In this document: piece by piece, positions 12,501-22,051 of the stretch
How the letters are laid out: every line of letters starts with the position of its first letter
How positions within the stretch are numbered: the stretch's first letter is position 1
DNA from: Valencia hispanica
Lineage: Eukaryota; Chordata; Actinopteri; Cyprinodontiformes; Valenciidae
Assembly: GCA_963556495.2 (NCBI GenBank)
Contig: OY747713.1
Span: forward strand, 47,666,913 to 47,730,912
Length of the DNA: 64,000 bases
Direction of reading: 5' to 3'
The notes under the pieces: generated by a model
Told to the model about the DNA's origin: nothing
Seen by the model: the letters and a program-made list of their open reading frames with translations, nothing else
Databases searched by the model: none
Program-made: the position numbers and the translations under genes

Positions 12501-14093
12501 CCCTACTGATGATGTGTTGTTGCAATAGTAATCCTTCATTCAGCCATGTAAAGAACGGAGTATTTCATAAGAATATTTCATTCATTCAGATCTAGGATGT
12601 GTTATTTTAATGTTCCCTTTATTTTTTTGAGCAGTGTATATAAAATGTTGCTTGCTTGAAAGTAGATGTGCCAGTAAAAAAGACAGAAATTTTAATATTG
12701 GAGTTTACAAACTTTAGATACCATATAGTTGCATAAAAATAAATTTTCCCAAAGCATTTCTCCTTGAATATTTAAGGTTTATTCATCTCTCTAATGTTTT
12801 AAATACAAAACAACTGCTGTAAAAGTATGCCATTTAACTGTCGTGAAATGGAAGTTTCTCCTTACAGAACGGCCAAATAAAACACGTTTGCTTTTGTTGC
12901 GCATTCTTTTTCTCAGTCTCCTAACTACAGGGATTTTCTTCTTCTACTTTTTTGTAGTTCCAAATGCAAGGCTACAATGTGTCATGAACATATGTAGGCC
13001 TACTGTGAGCGGTCAGGTCATATTTGAGCATCCTACGGTATGAGAATAATAATGCTATTAATATAGTCAACATTGTTTGTTTTGTTTTGTTTTTTTGCTA
13101 CGATGTGAATTTTATTGATCCTTCTTACCCAACATCCTAATGGTGGTTTTCAAAGCCGTTTGAAAAATAAGTTAAAGCAGGTTGTTAATGGTGACCATTA
13201 CAGTGTGGATTCTACCATCAGCAGTGTGATTATTGAATTAACAGGCATGAGGTGCTTTCTTACTTATTCATTCATTGCTTTATGCCAGACCCACCCGGAG
13301 GGGTGTTGTTAAAAAACTTAGTCTTAAGTGTCATCTGAAGAAACCACACAGTTCCAGGTAAAGTTCTAGTAGAGTTGAATAAACTCACGTTTTAACTGAA
13401 AATGCATTCACCTTCATCCTTTCCAGCGTGTTTGATGGCATGTAAGATGGTGTCCTATAGTTATTATGGAGAACTCGTGACCCAAGATTCCACTTTTTGC
13501 TGCAGTTTACTAAAAGTGAGCTCTAGAGATGGTTTTATTTCCTGCTTACTATGTGTGATTGCAACATGAATTCAGTCCTATCCACTATTGTGACTAGTGG
13601 CTAAAAGAAATGAACTTCTGTGCAGAGGTGGGTAAAGTACCCATAAATATTACTCAAGTAGGAGTAGCACTACTTCAACATATTTTTACTCATGAAAACA
13701 GTAACTGTCCAAAAAATTTCTCAAGTAGAGTAAAAAAGTGTTTGGAGAAAAGGGTACTTGAAAACTGAGTAATGTTTGATTTGATATTGTTAAAATTATG
13801 TCATCAGACAGACAAAAATATAAAATTATGGGCAAATTCTGGTATTTTAAAACTATAATGAGAAAAAAAAAACAAATTACATAATAACAAACTATATATA
13901 TCTGAATTTGGATCCGTGCTTCCATCTTTTCCCCTATTAGCGCCAGTTCTCCTACCCATCATGTATTGCAGAATTTCCGGGGCGCAATATTTCTAATCGT
14001 ATTTAATCGACGAATGTGTTCAATTTCTAACTCCTAATTTCTCCTTGTTTATCCAGGACCATCGACAAGGGCAAGAAGAAGAAGATATTTTAA
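23..14093 (+). CDS. septin7: Septin-7, C-terminal part (four exons, gene starts upstream of window)
   Basis: Septins are GTP-binding proteins that assemble into hetero-oligomeric filaments at the cell cortex, cytokinetic ring and cilium base; septin-7 occupies a core position in the complex. Visible here are the end of the GTPase/septin-unique region ([19 protein letters not shown]), the linker, and the whole C-terminal coiled coil ([20 protein letters not shown] onward), ending in a lysine-rich tail KKKKIF and TAA. Exons are 23-148, 8995-9130, 9222-9367 and 14057-14093; all junctions are GT-AG and phases agree (the first intron splits a Lys codon AA|G, the second lies between codons, the third splits an Arg codon AG|G). 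The residue string matches vertebrate septin-7 closely, which is what I recognise. Whether it is the a or b fish paralogue cannot be told. N-terminal exons lie outside the window. Two possible microexons sit in the first and last introns. Confidence 0.95.
188..785. mobile_element. non-autonomous hAT element (~0.6 kb) in septin-7 intron
   Basis: Terminal inverted repeats tagtggtccccaacc / ggttggggaccactg bound a 598-bp segment, flanked by an 8-bp target duplication with one mismatch (ttctatag at 180-187, ttctacag at 786-793). The 8-bp duplication and the TIR form are those of hAT transposons. The interior has no transposase. The left end is GC-rich (ccgggccgcggaccggtacc). Confidence 0.85.
1144..1164 (+). 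other. septin7: candidate 21-nt septin-7 microexon
   Basis: Twenty-one bases are bounded by a strong acceptor (a long T/C tract ending tttttag at 1143) and a good donor (gtaagtg from 1165). The phase fits: AA|A ... AT|G would insert Pro-Asp-Thr-Pro-Asp-Gly-Met between the Lys and Ser at the junction of exons 23-148 and 8995-9130, with no stop. A UGC lies just upstream of the pyrimidine tract and a branch-like gctaag at about -37. This is inference from splice signals and frame; no transcript evidence is available to me. Confidence 0.5.
1680..1728 (+). repeat. LINE 3' tail fragment
   Basis: The string gaaaggcacctattaataaaatg followed by (TAT)n resembles the conserved 3' tail of fish L2-type LINEs and the SINEs that borrow it. 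Nothing upstream is clearly coding. Confidence 0.45.
1790..3500 (+). pseudogene. decayed Tc1-like transposase, split by a hAT element
   Basis: Before 2036 the text reads [17 protein letters not shown], which corresponds to the first catalytic-Asp block of Tc1 transposases (WSDETKxELFG) with Asp lost. After the hAT insertion at 2037-2808 the sequence resumes, and near 3460-3500 ctgtcaagcttggtggtgaagggttgat resembles the Tc1 'GGSxMxW' region. Frames are broken throughout; ends could not be located. It is an old, dead copy. Confidence 0.5.
2037..2808. mobile_element. non-autonomous hAT element inserted in a Tc1 relic
   Basis: Short TIRs taggcctg / caggccta bound 772 bp, with a perfect 8-bp target duplication acctcagc at 2029-2036 and 2809-2816. 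There is no transposase ORF. The interior includes repeated gctaac motifs (2530-2660). Size and duplication indicate a hAT-type MITE. Confidence 0.85.
3500..4154. other. intronic stretch without recognised feature
   Basis: I see no exon, RNA gene or clear transposon ends here. Overlapping short ORFs on both strands (about 3854-4106) have no recognisable motif. The stretch may include the far end of the Tc1 relic to its left. Confidence 0.4.
4401..4685 (-). pseudogene. hAT transposase C-terminus (dimerisation domain)
   Basis: The minus-strand frame reads [20 protein letters not shown] followed by [20 protein letters not shown], the conserved C-terminal dimerisation block of hAT transposases (known motif: S.A.ER.FS.....K...R..M....L..L). 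It ends at about 4401 within 240 bp of the element's TIR. The rest of the protein is broken, so this is a pseudogene of a once autonomous element. Confidence 0.85.
4943..5270 (-). pseudogene. hAT transposase internal fragments, frameshifted
   Basis: Two overlapping minus-strand frames each hold part of the same protein: [20 protein letters not shown] and [15 protein letters not shown] in one, a shadow in the other. They belong to the core of the same transposase as 4401-4685, separated from it by frame breaks. Confidence 0.6.
5815..5935 (+). repeat. minisatellite, ~19-20 bp unit, near left arm of nested transposon
   Basis: About six copies of a unit tttttttacaatgccaatc stand in tandem. The right arm of the same element (7672-7720) carries a shorter run of the reverse complement (agattagcattgtaaaaaa), so copy number differs between arms. 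Confidence 0.85.
6423..6496 (+). other. tRNA-like sequence with A and B boxes
   Basis: TGGCACAATGG (6430-6440) matches the pol III A-box and GGTTCGAGTCC (6474-6484) is a perfect B-box, at tRNA-like spacing. A T-stem (GTGGG/CCCGT, with wobble pairs) can form. No acceptor stem or clean anticodon arm is visible, so it is not called a tRNA gene; it is probably a tRNA-derived SINE head captured inside the transposon at 5665-7909. Confidence 0.5.
8995..9130 (+). CDS. septin7: septin-7 exon (start of coiled coil)
   Basis: The acceptor is cttcag at 8989-8994 and the donor gtactc begins at 9131. The first base completes the Lys codon from 147-148. The exon reads [20 protein letters not shown] and continues to [10 protein letters not shown], the heptad-rich start of the septin C-terminal coiled coil. 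Confidence 0.95.
9222..9367 (+). CDS. septin7: septin-7 exon (coiled coil)
   Basis: The acceptor is ctttgtag ending at 9221 and the donor gtaatgg begins at 9368. The exon reads [20 protein letters not shown] through [13 protein letters not shown] and ends in a split Arg codon AG|G. It is separated from the previous exon by a short 91-bp intron. Confidence 0.95.
9549..9599 (+). repeat. (GATT)n microsatellite in septin-7 last intron
   Basis: About 13 uninterrupted copies of a GATT tetranucleotide. Confidence 0.97.
9830..10034 (+). pseudogene. LINE reverse-transcriptase remnant
   Basis: One plus-strand frame reads [20 protein letters not shown], which looks like the catalytic (F/Y)xDD box of a non-LTR reverse transcriptase with its following strand. 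Stops follow within 150 bp. The relic appears to resume after the hAT insertion at 10035-10779. Clade not determined. Confidence 0.45.
10035..10779. mobile_element. non-autonomous hAT element (745 bp)
   Basis: TIRs cagtgtttctcaaac / gtttgagaaacactg and a perfect 8-bp duplication ctctaatg (10027-10034, 10780-10787). The TIR is the widespread vertebrate hAT type beginning CAGTGTTTCTCAA. No transposase ORF. Confidence 0.92.
10788..11190. other. intronic stretch, probably LINE-derived, no clear feature
   Basis: It continues from the LINE relic left of the hAT insertion but has no recognisable domain. No splice-bounded exon was found. Confidence 0.3.
11191..12637 (+). mobile_element. Tc1-like transposon, ~1.45 kb, inactive
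   Basis: Inverted ends acagtgctca / tgagcagtgt are flanked by TA on both sides (11189-11190, 12638-12639), the Tc1/mariner target. The subterminal sequences (caaataaaggaaacactt; tgttccctttatttttt) also pair. It encodes a damaged DD34E transposase on the plus strand. Confidence 0.92.
11434..12298 (+). pseudogene. Tc1-like transposase (DD34E), frameshifted with stops
   Basis: The N-terminal part starts [20 protein letters not shown] and breaks frame; a middle frame shows [12 protein letters not shown] helix-turn-helix remnants. The C-terminal part is open from about 12026: [14 protein letters not shown] holds the second catalytic Asp and [12 protein letters not shown] the Glu, with 34 residues between them. 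A TAA stop stands in the codon directly before the second Asp, and the segment with the first Asp is missing. It ends ARGGPAHY then TGA. Inactive copy. Confidence 0.88.
12640..13436. other. septin-7 intron, no recognised feature
   Basis: AT-rich sequence with short chance ORFs and a (TTTTG) run near 13075-13096. No repeat ends or exons identified before the microexon candidate. Confidence 0.4.
13437..13451 (+). other. septin7: candidate 15-nt septin-7 microexon
   Basis: Fifteen bases lie between an acceptor (ccttcatcctttccag ending 13436, branch-like ttaactga upstream) and a donor (gtaagatgg from 13452). The phase fits the last intron: AG|C ... AT|G would change Arg to Ser-Val-Phe-Asp-Gly-Met before Thr-Ile-Asp-Lys, with no stop. 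It ends with the same TGATGGCAT|GTAAG string as the candidate at 1144-1164. This is weaker than the first candidate because the pyrimidine tract is shorter. Confidence 0.35.
13624..13780. mobile_element. partial hAT-type MITE (left end only)
   Basis: cagaggtgggtaaagtac followed by an actcaagta-rich stretch resembles the left end of a common fish hAT MITE. I could not find a matching right end, so limits are approximate. Confidence 0.35.
14057..14093 (+). CDS. septin7: septin-7 terminal coding exon
   Basis: The acceptor tttatccag ends at 14056. The exon completes the Arg codon and reads [11 protein letters not shown] then TAA at 14091-14093. The basic tail is typical of septin-7 C-termini. 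Confidence 0.93.
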
Positions 14094-14918
14094 TCTTTCT
14101 GTGGACTGTTCATTATGATCTGCCAAGCTGCTGACCATCTGCTGATCAAACTACACCCACCATTTGACCATCTTACTGTGTGACTATCAAATGAAAGCCA
14201 GGGGGCAGCACTGTCTGAATTTAACCTTAAGTAACCCTAATTTTTTCTTATCTGGATTTATTTTGGGGTGCAAACATGTACACAGAGAAGCAGGACTACT
14301 ATTCTTTTTTTAATATTCAGAAAGAAGGCGTTATCCTTTGCCCGTTATTCTTCTGCTTTGGGAATATTTCATGCTGCAAAACCTTTTCAAGCCAAAACCC
14401 AAACCTTGTTCAGCCAATCACTTCCAGTACACCGTGTGAGGCTGGCGTCAACTTGATCCACTGCTACTTTAACTAACACCATACTATAACCAGGTATAGC
14501 AGTGTTTACTCATGATTATTCTTACCTTCTGTTCTGTTGTTTTATATTGGCCTTTGTATAGAGACAGTTGTTTTGTTGGGGAGTTTTATATTTTTTGTTC
14601 TCCAGCCCTGCTCCTGGAAACCAAACATTTCTCAGTGAGCTCACGCAGAGTGGAACAAATCAGGAGAATGGGTTGTACAGTCGGTGCTTGATTGTGACTT
14701 TTGGAGCTTCTACAAATTTTGCATAAGAGTATTTTTCAACAGAAACTTACTTTCAAAAGATGATGAAGCAGACAACTCTGTTTTTGTGGTTGAAGGAGAA
14801 CATGAAAGCTGTCATGCATCAGGTTAACAGGAAACATTGGTTGAACTGCATCTACTTTTTGTAATGTCATGTTTTAATGTGCAAAGTCACATAATAAAAC
14901 TGTGATGGGGAAAATAAA
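14094..14918 (+). terminator. septin-7 3' UTR with poly(A) signals
   Basis: Sequence after the septin-7 stop is non-coding in all frames apart from small chance ORFs and shows no repeat that I recognise. AATAAA hexamers at 14893-14898 and 14913-14918 are the best poly(A) signals, followed by an AT-rich stretch. The true cleavage site is not determinable by eye; the total 3' UTR would be about 0.85 kb. Confidence 0.6.
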
Positions 14919-16270
14919 TTATCTTGATTATAAGTCACAACACTTTTAACATAAGGCATAGGCTGGAATAAGAGTTTCATGGCATCATAACTAAATACAA
15001 ATAGACTAGTAAGGAAAAAGTGTAGTTGCTGTTATTCAGCCAACTGACCAGCTGTGTGCAGCAACAGGTGGAGAAGGGCCAGCACTTTGTTTTTCTATAC
15101 TCCACAGAGCTGAAGAGAACTCCAGTCTCTCAAACACTTTACCTGGGATCTCATTAAAAGAACATTAAACAGAATTTCGGCGGCTTGGAAAGTGGCACTT
15201 TTTAAAGGTATTATGCAAAATGGACTTTCTGAAGCTTGATATCCTGAGAACCTGTCTTTCCCTCATTAAAAACATGCCTGAAGTGTTGCTCTGACCCATT
15301 CACTCATGTTAGAGTAATCTTTGAGTCTCTGCTGGTAGTTCTCTGGGTTGCTGAAACGCCTGCTCCCACCTTTTCCACGCATCTCCTTCTCCGACCTTAC
15401 GTACTCAGCCGAGAGCCTCACCCCTGCAGAGCTCCCCTACCCCTCCCCACCTCACACAACTCCCGCTGAGTCCCAGGTGCAGTAATTATAGCACACCAGC
15501 TGCAGCTGCGCATCTTTTGTGGGATTTTTTTCAGACTCCGTGCATGCTGCGATCAATGGCTGTGAAGATGCACGGTATGTGACGAACTGAAGGGGGAGTG
15601 TCAGACAGAGTAGGAGGGTCTTAAAGAGGCACAGGCGAAAATCAAAGCGTCCAATACGGAAGTAAATTTCTTTAAGATGGATTTGGATATATGACGGACT
15701 TTTAAAAGACTTAAGGTGACAATTTTATTGGAGTGTGCTATAAAAGGGTAATATGTGCCTGGAAGAAGCATAATACCCCCCCCCTTTAAAACATTGGTGT
15801 ACTATGACGCTGATTTCTGGCTCATCAGTAGATTTGCTAATCTAACATATTGCCCTCTTTTAATGTTAACCTTGCTTTAAAGGTTTGGAAATAGCTGAAG
15901 GAATTTGGGAGGTCATCAGTGAGATCAGTGAAGATACTGGTAAATTGAATGTGCGGCTTTAGTCTGGGTCCAAGTTCATCTCCAGTGTGTTGGAACTAGT
16001 TGAAGGTCCTGGTTATTTGCTCACAAAGCCAATTGTTTGCCAAACAAATCAAAGAGCTACCTGTTTAAGTCAACAAAAGCAAAATCTTCCCTAAGCTGAC
16101 ACTGAATGTACATGTGGTTAAATAAATATTTTTAAGAAAACGAAGAATCCTTTCTATTAGTTTGTAGAGATTTGGAGCAGAATGTTTTAAAGCATATTTA
16201 ATTACTGTATAACAGACCAGTGTGCAGATTAGGCTTTAAACAATCATCTCAATCTAAGGTGGTCCTAATG
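14919..16270. other. intergenic; GC-richer block at 15,330-15,630
   Basis: No gene was recognised. The block at 15,330-15,630 is richer in C and G than its surroundings (ctcccctacccctccccacctcac), contains ATG codons and a GT-type donor after gatgcacg (15,572-15,575), and could be a promoter or first exon of something unseen. Evidence is only compositional. Confidence 0.2.
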
Positions 16271-16289
16271 TAATGCATTGAAAATGCTT

Positions 16290-16728
16290 TTCGTTTGTTT
16301 TCACAAATTCAGGATCTGCAGGAAGCATTCTTGGAATTTGGATGTTTTACCGTTTTTGTTTTTACAAATCAATCATGATCAACAAAATTTGGCATTTTTT
16401 ACCAAAACATTTACAAAAACCCTTTATTGTCAAAGTGAAATTTTATTTTTTTACAAAATAATGAATACAAATATGACATGTAATGAGCAACTGCATAAAT
16501 GTTCACCCCCTTCAAATCAGTATTTAGTAGATTCACCTTTGGCTGCCACCACCATGCTTCTTTTTTATGTAGAAATCAGTTTTCACTTCGACAGGATCTT
16601 TTGTTGAATTTTTTATTTTAATTTTTACTTCAAAAAATCCTAAGATTTGGTTTATTTGATAGGTTTGTGAAAGCAATAAAAAGGTAAAATATCAAAGGGT
16701 ATGAATACTTTTTACGGGCACTGTAAGG
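16290..16728. mobile_element. Tc1-like non-autonomous remnant
   Basis: The right end gtatgaatactttttacgggcactgta and the interior cataaatgttcacccccttcaa are typical of fish Tc1-like termini. No transposase is left and the left end is unclear. Confidence 0.55.
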
Positions 16729-16930
16729 TTTTATAAACCTTAGTCATGTTTCAATGTAGAATTATGCTATGATTCTGCCCAGTCTAAAGATGTGTGATGT
16801 TGAACTGGGGATGACTCAGTACCCATAAAAACACAGAAATATTTACTAATATAGATATATATAGTAATATATACTTTTATTACAGCACCAACATTAATTA
16901 TCCCACACTTGGACGTAGTTGGGCTCTTAA

Positions 16931-17425
16931 GTCAAGGCAAGTTAATTTGTGTTGCACATTTTCAGCAACGAAAATTCAACTTTACATGAAACAAAGAAGC
17001 ATCACATTGCAGTGGGAAAATAAAGGAAAGTGGTGAAAAGTTGGAATACAGACTACAATTAATGATCCAGTTATGAATCAAAAGCAGCTCTAAAGTCAGT
17101 TTTTATCCTTGATTTAAAGGAACTCTGTGTTTCAGCAGTTTTCTGTATATTTGCTCCAGATTAGAGGAGCATAAAAACAGTGCTGCAGAGTAGACTTGAA
17201 CCGTCCAGAGTGATCTGTAAGGTTAATACAGTGACAACAGATTTCTAATGTATTTTGGTGCTAAGCCATTCATGGATTTATAAACTAATATTTTAGAGTA
17301 TTCCCTAAACCAGTGTAAGGACTTTAGAACTGGGGTGATGTGCTCTACTTCCCTAGTTGTAGTAAGGATGTGAGCAGCGGCGTTCTGGATCAGCTGCAAC
17401 TGTCTGATTGATTGACTTTAAGCAC
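16931..17425 (-). mobile_element. L2-type LINE 3' fragment (diverged)
   Basis: Read on the minus strand, the segment is a diverged copy of the C-terminal coding end and 3' UTR seen better at 18311-18835 (shared phrases such as aactggggtgatgtgctctact and ttggtgctaagccatt). Frames are broken. Confidence 0.7.
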
Positions 17426-18310
17426 ATGCATATAAGCAATGTAAAACTCATTCAGGGTATAACAGACTTTTATTTTTTGTATTGTGATGCTCCCTAGAGC
17501 ATGGTAGAAACCCAAATAACCTATGTCAAAAATCACAGCTGTTGATTAAATCTAATAATCCCAATTCTGTTACTATGACAACACCAGATGGTATTTGTAC
17601 TGTAGTTGTACTCTGACTAGAACTGCTAAAATGGCACCAAATCTGAAGCCAAAAAGATCAAACACAACCAACATTTAGGATGTTGTGGCCTTAAATCAAA
17701 ACGTTTAGGAGTTTGCCCTGCAGGTGGCAGCATAACATCCCAATACACACTCATGCTAGCAAGAAACGACCCGTTCTCTGGATCAGCCTTATCTAGGTTT
17801 CTGACCTTTAACCAGAACCTAGCTGTTTTTTTTACTACAATTCTGCTGAGCAAAGGAACTCCCCATCAGCTTGTGTAGGCATTACCTTTGAACCACTAAA
17901 GATATTTCTTCCTACTAACCTCCACATCATCTTTCTGCCCAAGCAGTACAGATTAAATATCTTATTAAAAGCACATTGCACCATGGTCTCATCAGTGTAC
18001 TACTTTTTTTGTTTGTTTTAACAGATTAATAAACCAGTTGGTAATAATATAATGATCTGGATAATAAAGTTTGATGGCTTTCTATGTGTGTTACTGGAAG
18101 GATTCCTGAAAGTCCAAAGGAAGACAGCCACGTGCTATAGGTAAACACAGGATGTTCCCATGCCATTGCTTTGAGTTAATGTAGAGTTGAGGCTTTTTCT
18201 TGTGATATAAATGGTTCTTAATGAAATATTCCTAGTTTCATCTTTAGTATGAACTAGTCAACGGAAATGGGAGTCATTTAGTTTGAAGGGTGAAGAAGTC
18301 AAGTGTTTTT
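17426..18310. other. intergenic, nothing recognised
   Basis: A minus-strand ORF at 17626-17853 has no recognisable motif. No transposon ends or RNA genes were seen. Confidence 0.4.
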
Positions 18311-18835
18311 AAGGCAAGGCAAGCCAATTTTATTTGTATAGCACACTTTCAACAACAGGGTAATTCAAGGTGCTTTACATAATTTGGTGATTAAAAAAAC
18401 AGAATATAACATTGGAAATGAGAAGTCAATAAAGCAAGAGAGTATTTGATACATATGACAATCATTTACTCGAAGGCAATTCTAAAAAGATACGTTTTTA
18501 GTCTTGATTTAAAGAAGTTAAGAGTTTCAGCAGCTCTGCACTCGTCAGGAAGTCTGTTCCAGATAAGGGGAGCATAGAAACGGAAAGCTTCTCCATGTTT
18601 GGTTCTGAGTATAGGGATGAAGGACCTAAGTGGTCTCGGTGGTTGGTACAGTGACAACAGCTCTTCAACATATTTTGGTGCTAAGCCATTTAATGATTTA
18701 TAAACTAGTAGGAGTGTTTTGAAATCTATTTTCTGAGGTACAGGGAGCCATTGTAAGGACTGTAGAACTGGGGTGATGTGCTCTACTTTCCTGGTTTTAG
18801 TGAGGTCGCGAGCAGCAGCTAAGTACATTTGATTC
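18311..18835 (-). mobile_element. L2-type LINE 3' end with ORF2 C-terminus
   Basis: The minus-strand ORF at 18466-18828 reads VEHITPVLQSLQWLPVPQKI and LLVYKSLNGLAPKYVEELLS, the conserved post-RT C-terminal domain of L2/Maui-type LINEs. It is 5'-truncated just upstream (AAARDLTKTRK). The 3' tail on the plus strand reads aaggcaaggcaagccaatttt. Confidence 0.85.
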
Positions 18836-19020
18836 TCTTCAACAGCACAGGTCTGCTAATTATCCAGTGCCTATATGTAGCCTACCTGCTTTATCTTGCT
18901 GGGGCCCGAGGGCTTGGTGCCCATCACCAGCCCATCTCCAGTTGGGTGAGTGGCTTTTACTAATTGAAGTGATTTCAGATTTTACCTGTACTCAGGTGCC
19001 TATACGGAAATGAAGACAGC

Positions 19021-19860
19021 TATACCATACCATACCATTTTATTTATATAGCACTTTCAATATGACAAGTACAGTCAGCCAAAGTGCTGTACAGTAGGAA
19101 ATAAATACAGAAATATAAATAAATATAAGAATGTGTATATACCTACACATACATATAGATACGTAAAAGAGTAAAAAAGGGGGTAAAAAACGATAAAACA
19201 GATAAAAGGAGATAGCCTAATGAAATAAAGAGAAAAGATCCTATCGATAATAATATAAAACCGTACAATTAATAAGATAAAAATGCCTAAAACCCTTTTA
19301 TAATGCACTAGGAGTTTATGAAAGACATCCATTTCTAAGCAGCCATCATAAATTAGAGGATGTTAAGTCTGATGAAAAGCCAAGCTAAAATAGTGTGTCT
19401 TCAGGCGAGTTTTAAAAACATTTATAGAAGGGGATTGTTTGACCTCAAGGGGAAGGTCATTCCAAAGTCTCGGAGCAGCAACAGCAAAGGCTCTTTCGCC
19501 AAGGAGTCTAGAACGTGCCTTTGGGAACTGCAGAAGAAGCTGATTGGCAGATCTTAGTGCACGGGAGGGCTGATACAGGTGGAGCAATTCAGACAAATAA
19601 GATGGAGCAAGACCGTTTAGTGATTTAAAGACAAACAAAAGGATCTTAAACTAAATTCAAAACTGAACCGGCAACCAGTGTAAAGGACTCAAAACAGGTG
19701 TTATATGAGCTCTTTTGTTTGCACCAGAAAGAAACCTCGCAGCTGCATTTTGTACAAGTTGAAGACGGCCAAGGGAAGCTCTAGAAGCCCCAATCAAGGA
19801 GGAATTTGAGTAGTCAAGGCGGGAGGTAATGAAGGCGTGGACGATAGACTCAGCTGATCT
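19021..19860 (-). mobile_element. second L2-type LINE 3' fragment
   Basis: The minus-strand ORF at 19363-19638 reads FKSLNGLAPSYLSELLHLYQ and LLGERAFAVAAPRLWNDLP, a homologous C-terminal LINE domain of a different subfamily from 18311-18835. The reading continues upstream in broken frame to about 19860. The 3' end is the AT-rich tail next to repeated taccataccat. Confidence 0.8.
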
Positions 19861-19884
19861 GAGATTGGATCAAATAACGGGTCC

Positions 19885-20115
19885 AGAAGGAAAATCCAGA
19901 CATCCTTTACTCAGCAATACTCTCCAGCTCATTCTGGGAGACCAGGCAGGATATAAAGTAATTTCAGTCAGTTCTGGGTCTCCTCCTCGTGGGACCTATT
20001 TGGAATATACCCAAAAGGGAGGATCCCAGGACAAATCCTGATCAAAAGTCTCCCACTCTGTTCTCCCATCACTTGTGAACATTACATTAAGATACTTGAA
20101 CTCTGCTTAGATCAG
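19885..20115 (-). mobile_element. degraded RTE/Rex3-type LINE fragment
   Basis: Phrases such as ctccagctcattctgggaga, cttgtgaacattacattaag and agatacttgaactctgctta are diverged copies of segments in the better preserved element at 31840-34000 (minus strand). No open frame remains and an internal deletion joins distant parts. Confidence 0.55.
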
Positions 20116-20699
20116 AGAGTGAACCCTGACCAGGAAGGGCCCCTGCCCGGTGACTACATGTTTAGCTGCTTGCTGTCATTCAACCGCTGGTTGTCTAGGA
20201 GGTGTCCTGCAAACAATGTGGGCTACGTTGATAATTGTAGCCAACATATTTTGGGCATACCTTGGGAATATATGTTCAACTGCTGTTCACATGGAACCCT
20301 TCTCCACTTCGGCCTTCAAAGTTGCTGGGGGTGGGGGGAACCAGGTATGATCCAGAGAGACAGCATCCATTCCACTTTGAATGGAGCAGCTCTCCTTTCT
20401 AGGAATCTGGCCAGATTTTTGGTCCTCAAAAACACTGACAACCCAGGGTCCAGACTTGGAAACAGAGTCCTAAGTTAACCCACCTCTCTGCAGCTTCTGT
20501 ACCCCACTGAGACAGTGTTTTGCCCATGGCCAAAATCAAATGGATTAAAGGTTAACCTAACAAGCAAATCATGAAAATCTCATAAAGATAAATATGACTG
20601 ACTGAACAGAAAAATAAAACAAATGTGTTTTATTGAACATAAGATCTCTCTCTTCAAAGACTGTTAGTAAATGACTTGATTTGTGATAATGAAATTCAT

Positions 20700-21236
20700 T
20701 TGTTTTGTCTCAGAAACCTGGCTGCAGCAGGAGGATTATGTCGTATAAATGTGTCAACTCCTTCCAATTTAAATGTTCACATTCCTAGAAGTACTGGGCC
20801 AGGAGGAGGAGTTGCAACTATTTTTCATTCAGATTTATTTTAACTAATCCCAGATCAATTGATGGCTACAGTTCTTTTGAACATCTAACCCCTAATTTTC
20901 CTAATCCAAGTTGCAAAGCATTAAACCAGTTTTGGTTGTGGTTTTGTATCATCCACCAGGCCCTTACTTTCAATTCTTAGATCAGATCTTAGATTTTTTT
21001 ATCTGATTTAGTATTAAATACTGATAAGATCATTATAGTGGGGGATTTCATTATCATTGTGGACACTGAAAGTGATAGCCTAAACGCAGCCTTTAATGCT
21101 ATCTTGGACTCAATTGGCTTTACTCAAAAAGTACAGGGACCCATCCACTCGGTTCAACAGACTTTGGACCAGAAACCTGAAAGAAATAATGATTACAATA
21201 GAGCTTTATCAAACAATGCTGTAACAAGTTTTAAAT
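20700..21236 (+). pseudogene. L2 LINE apurinic-type endonuclease, broken
   Basis: Fragments in changing frames: LSETWL, then a frame from 21038 reading GDFIIIVDTESDSLNAAFNA and DSIGFTQKVQGPIH. In intact L2 elements this is GDFNxHxD of the APE-like endonuclease. The copy at 42219-42428 supplies the continuation, confirming the family. Confidence 0.75.
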
Positions 21237-21576
21237 AACCTATTCCATTCTTATTTTCCTGAATGTCTCACAGTGGAGGGCAGCAATTCCTTCTCTAACC
21301 ATTCAGAAATTGATGGTCTGGTTCATAGCGTTACTTCCTTATTGCACCTGGCATTAGACAGTGTAGCCCTCTTAAAAATAAGGTAAGTTCTATAGGAGGT
21401 TGCCTCCTTGGTTTTAATGCAGAGCTGCATACTTTAAAGCAAAATACTAGGAAATTGGACAGAAAATGGCACTCTACACACCTAGAGGATTCCTATTTAA
21501 CCTGGAAAAATAGTCTACTGCTGTATAAAACGACCCTTCGACAAGCTAGAACAGCATATTTTTCATCATAGAGGCG

Positions 21577-21868
21577 AATAAGTAGTTGTAGTTCAGTGGT
21601 AGAGTTGTCGGCCTGCCACCCAGAAATTGTGGATTTGAGTCCTGCTTCCACCTGCTACATGTCATTGTGTCCTTGGGCAAGACACTTCACCTACGCAACT
21701 ACTGGTGTTGGCCAGAGGGGGTGATGGCGTGATATGGCAGCCTCGCTTCTGTCAGTCTGCCCCAGGCCAGCTGTGGCTACTTCCACCAGTGTGTGAATTT
21801 GAGAGTGAATGAATAATGGAGTTGTAAAGTCTCAAAAAGCGCTGTATAAATGGAAGCCATTATGTTGA
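21577..21868 (+). mobile_element. tRNA-derived SINE inserted in LINE copy A
   Basis: The head has a tRNA-like A-box (tagttcagtggtagag) and B-box (ggatttgagtcctg), then a central part including cttgggcaagacacttcacc, and a tail caaaaagcgctgtataaatggaagccatt that resembles L2-type LINE tails. Comparison with LINE copy B shows that it interrupts the host between gaggcgaat and ttgaggcaacta. Confidence 0.85.
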
Positions 21869-22051
21869 GCCAACTATCCCCCCAGCTCTCAGTAGTCTCT
21901 CTTTATGGGATTCTTCAAAAATACTTTTTTTTTTTTTTTTTGGTTAGTTTAAATAAAATCATTGGCATCCTCCCAAATGTGATTACTTATTTCTCAGTAA
22001 GTGAGGCAACATTGCAGGTAACTGTGGAATCTCATTTGTGTTTGGACTGTT

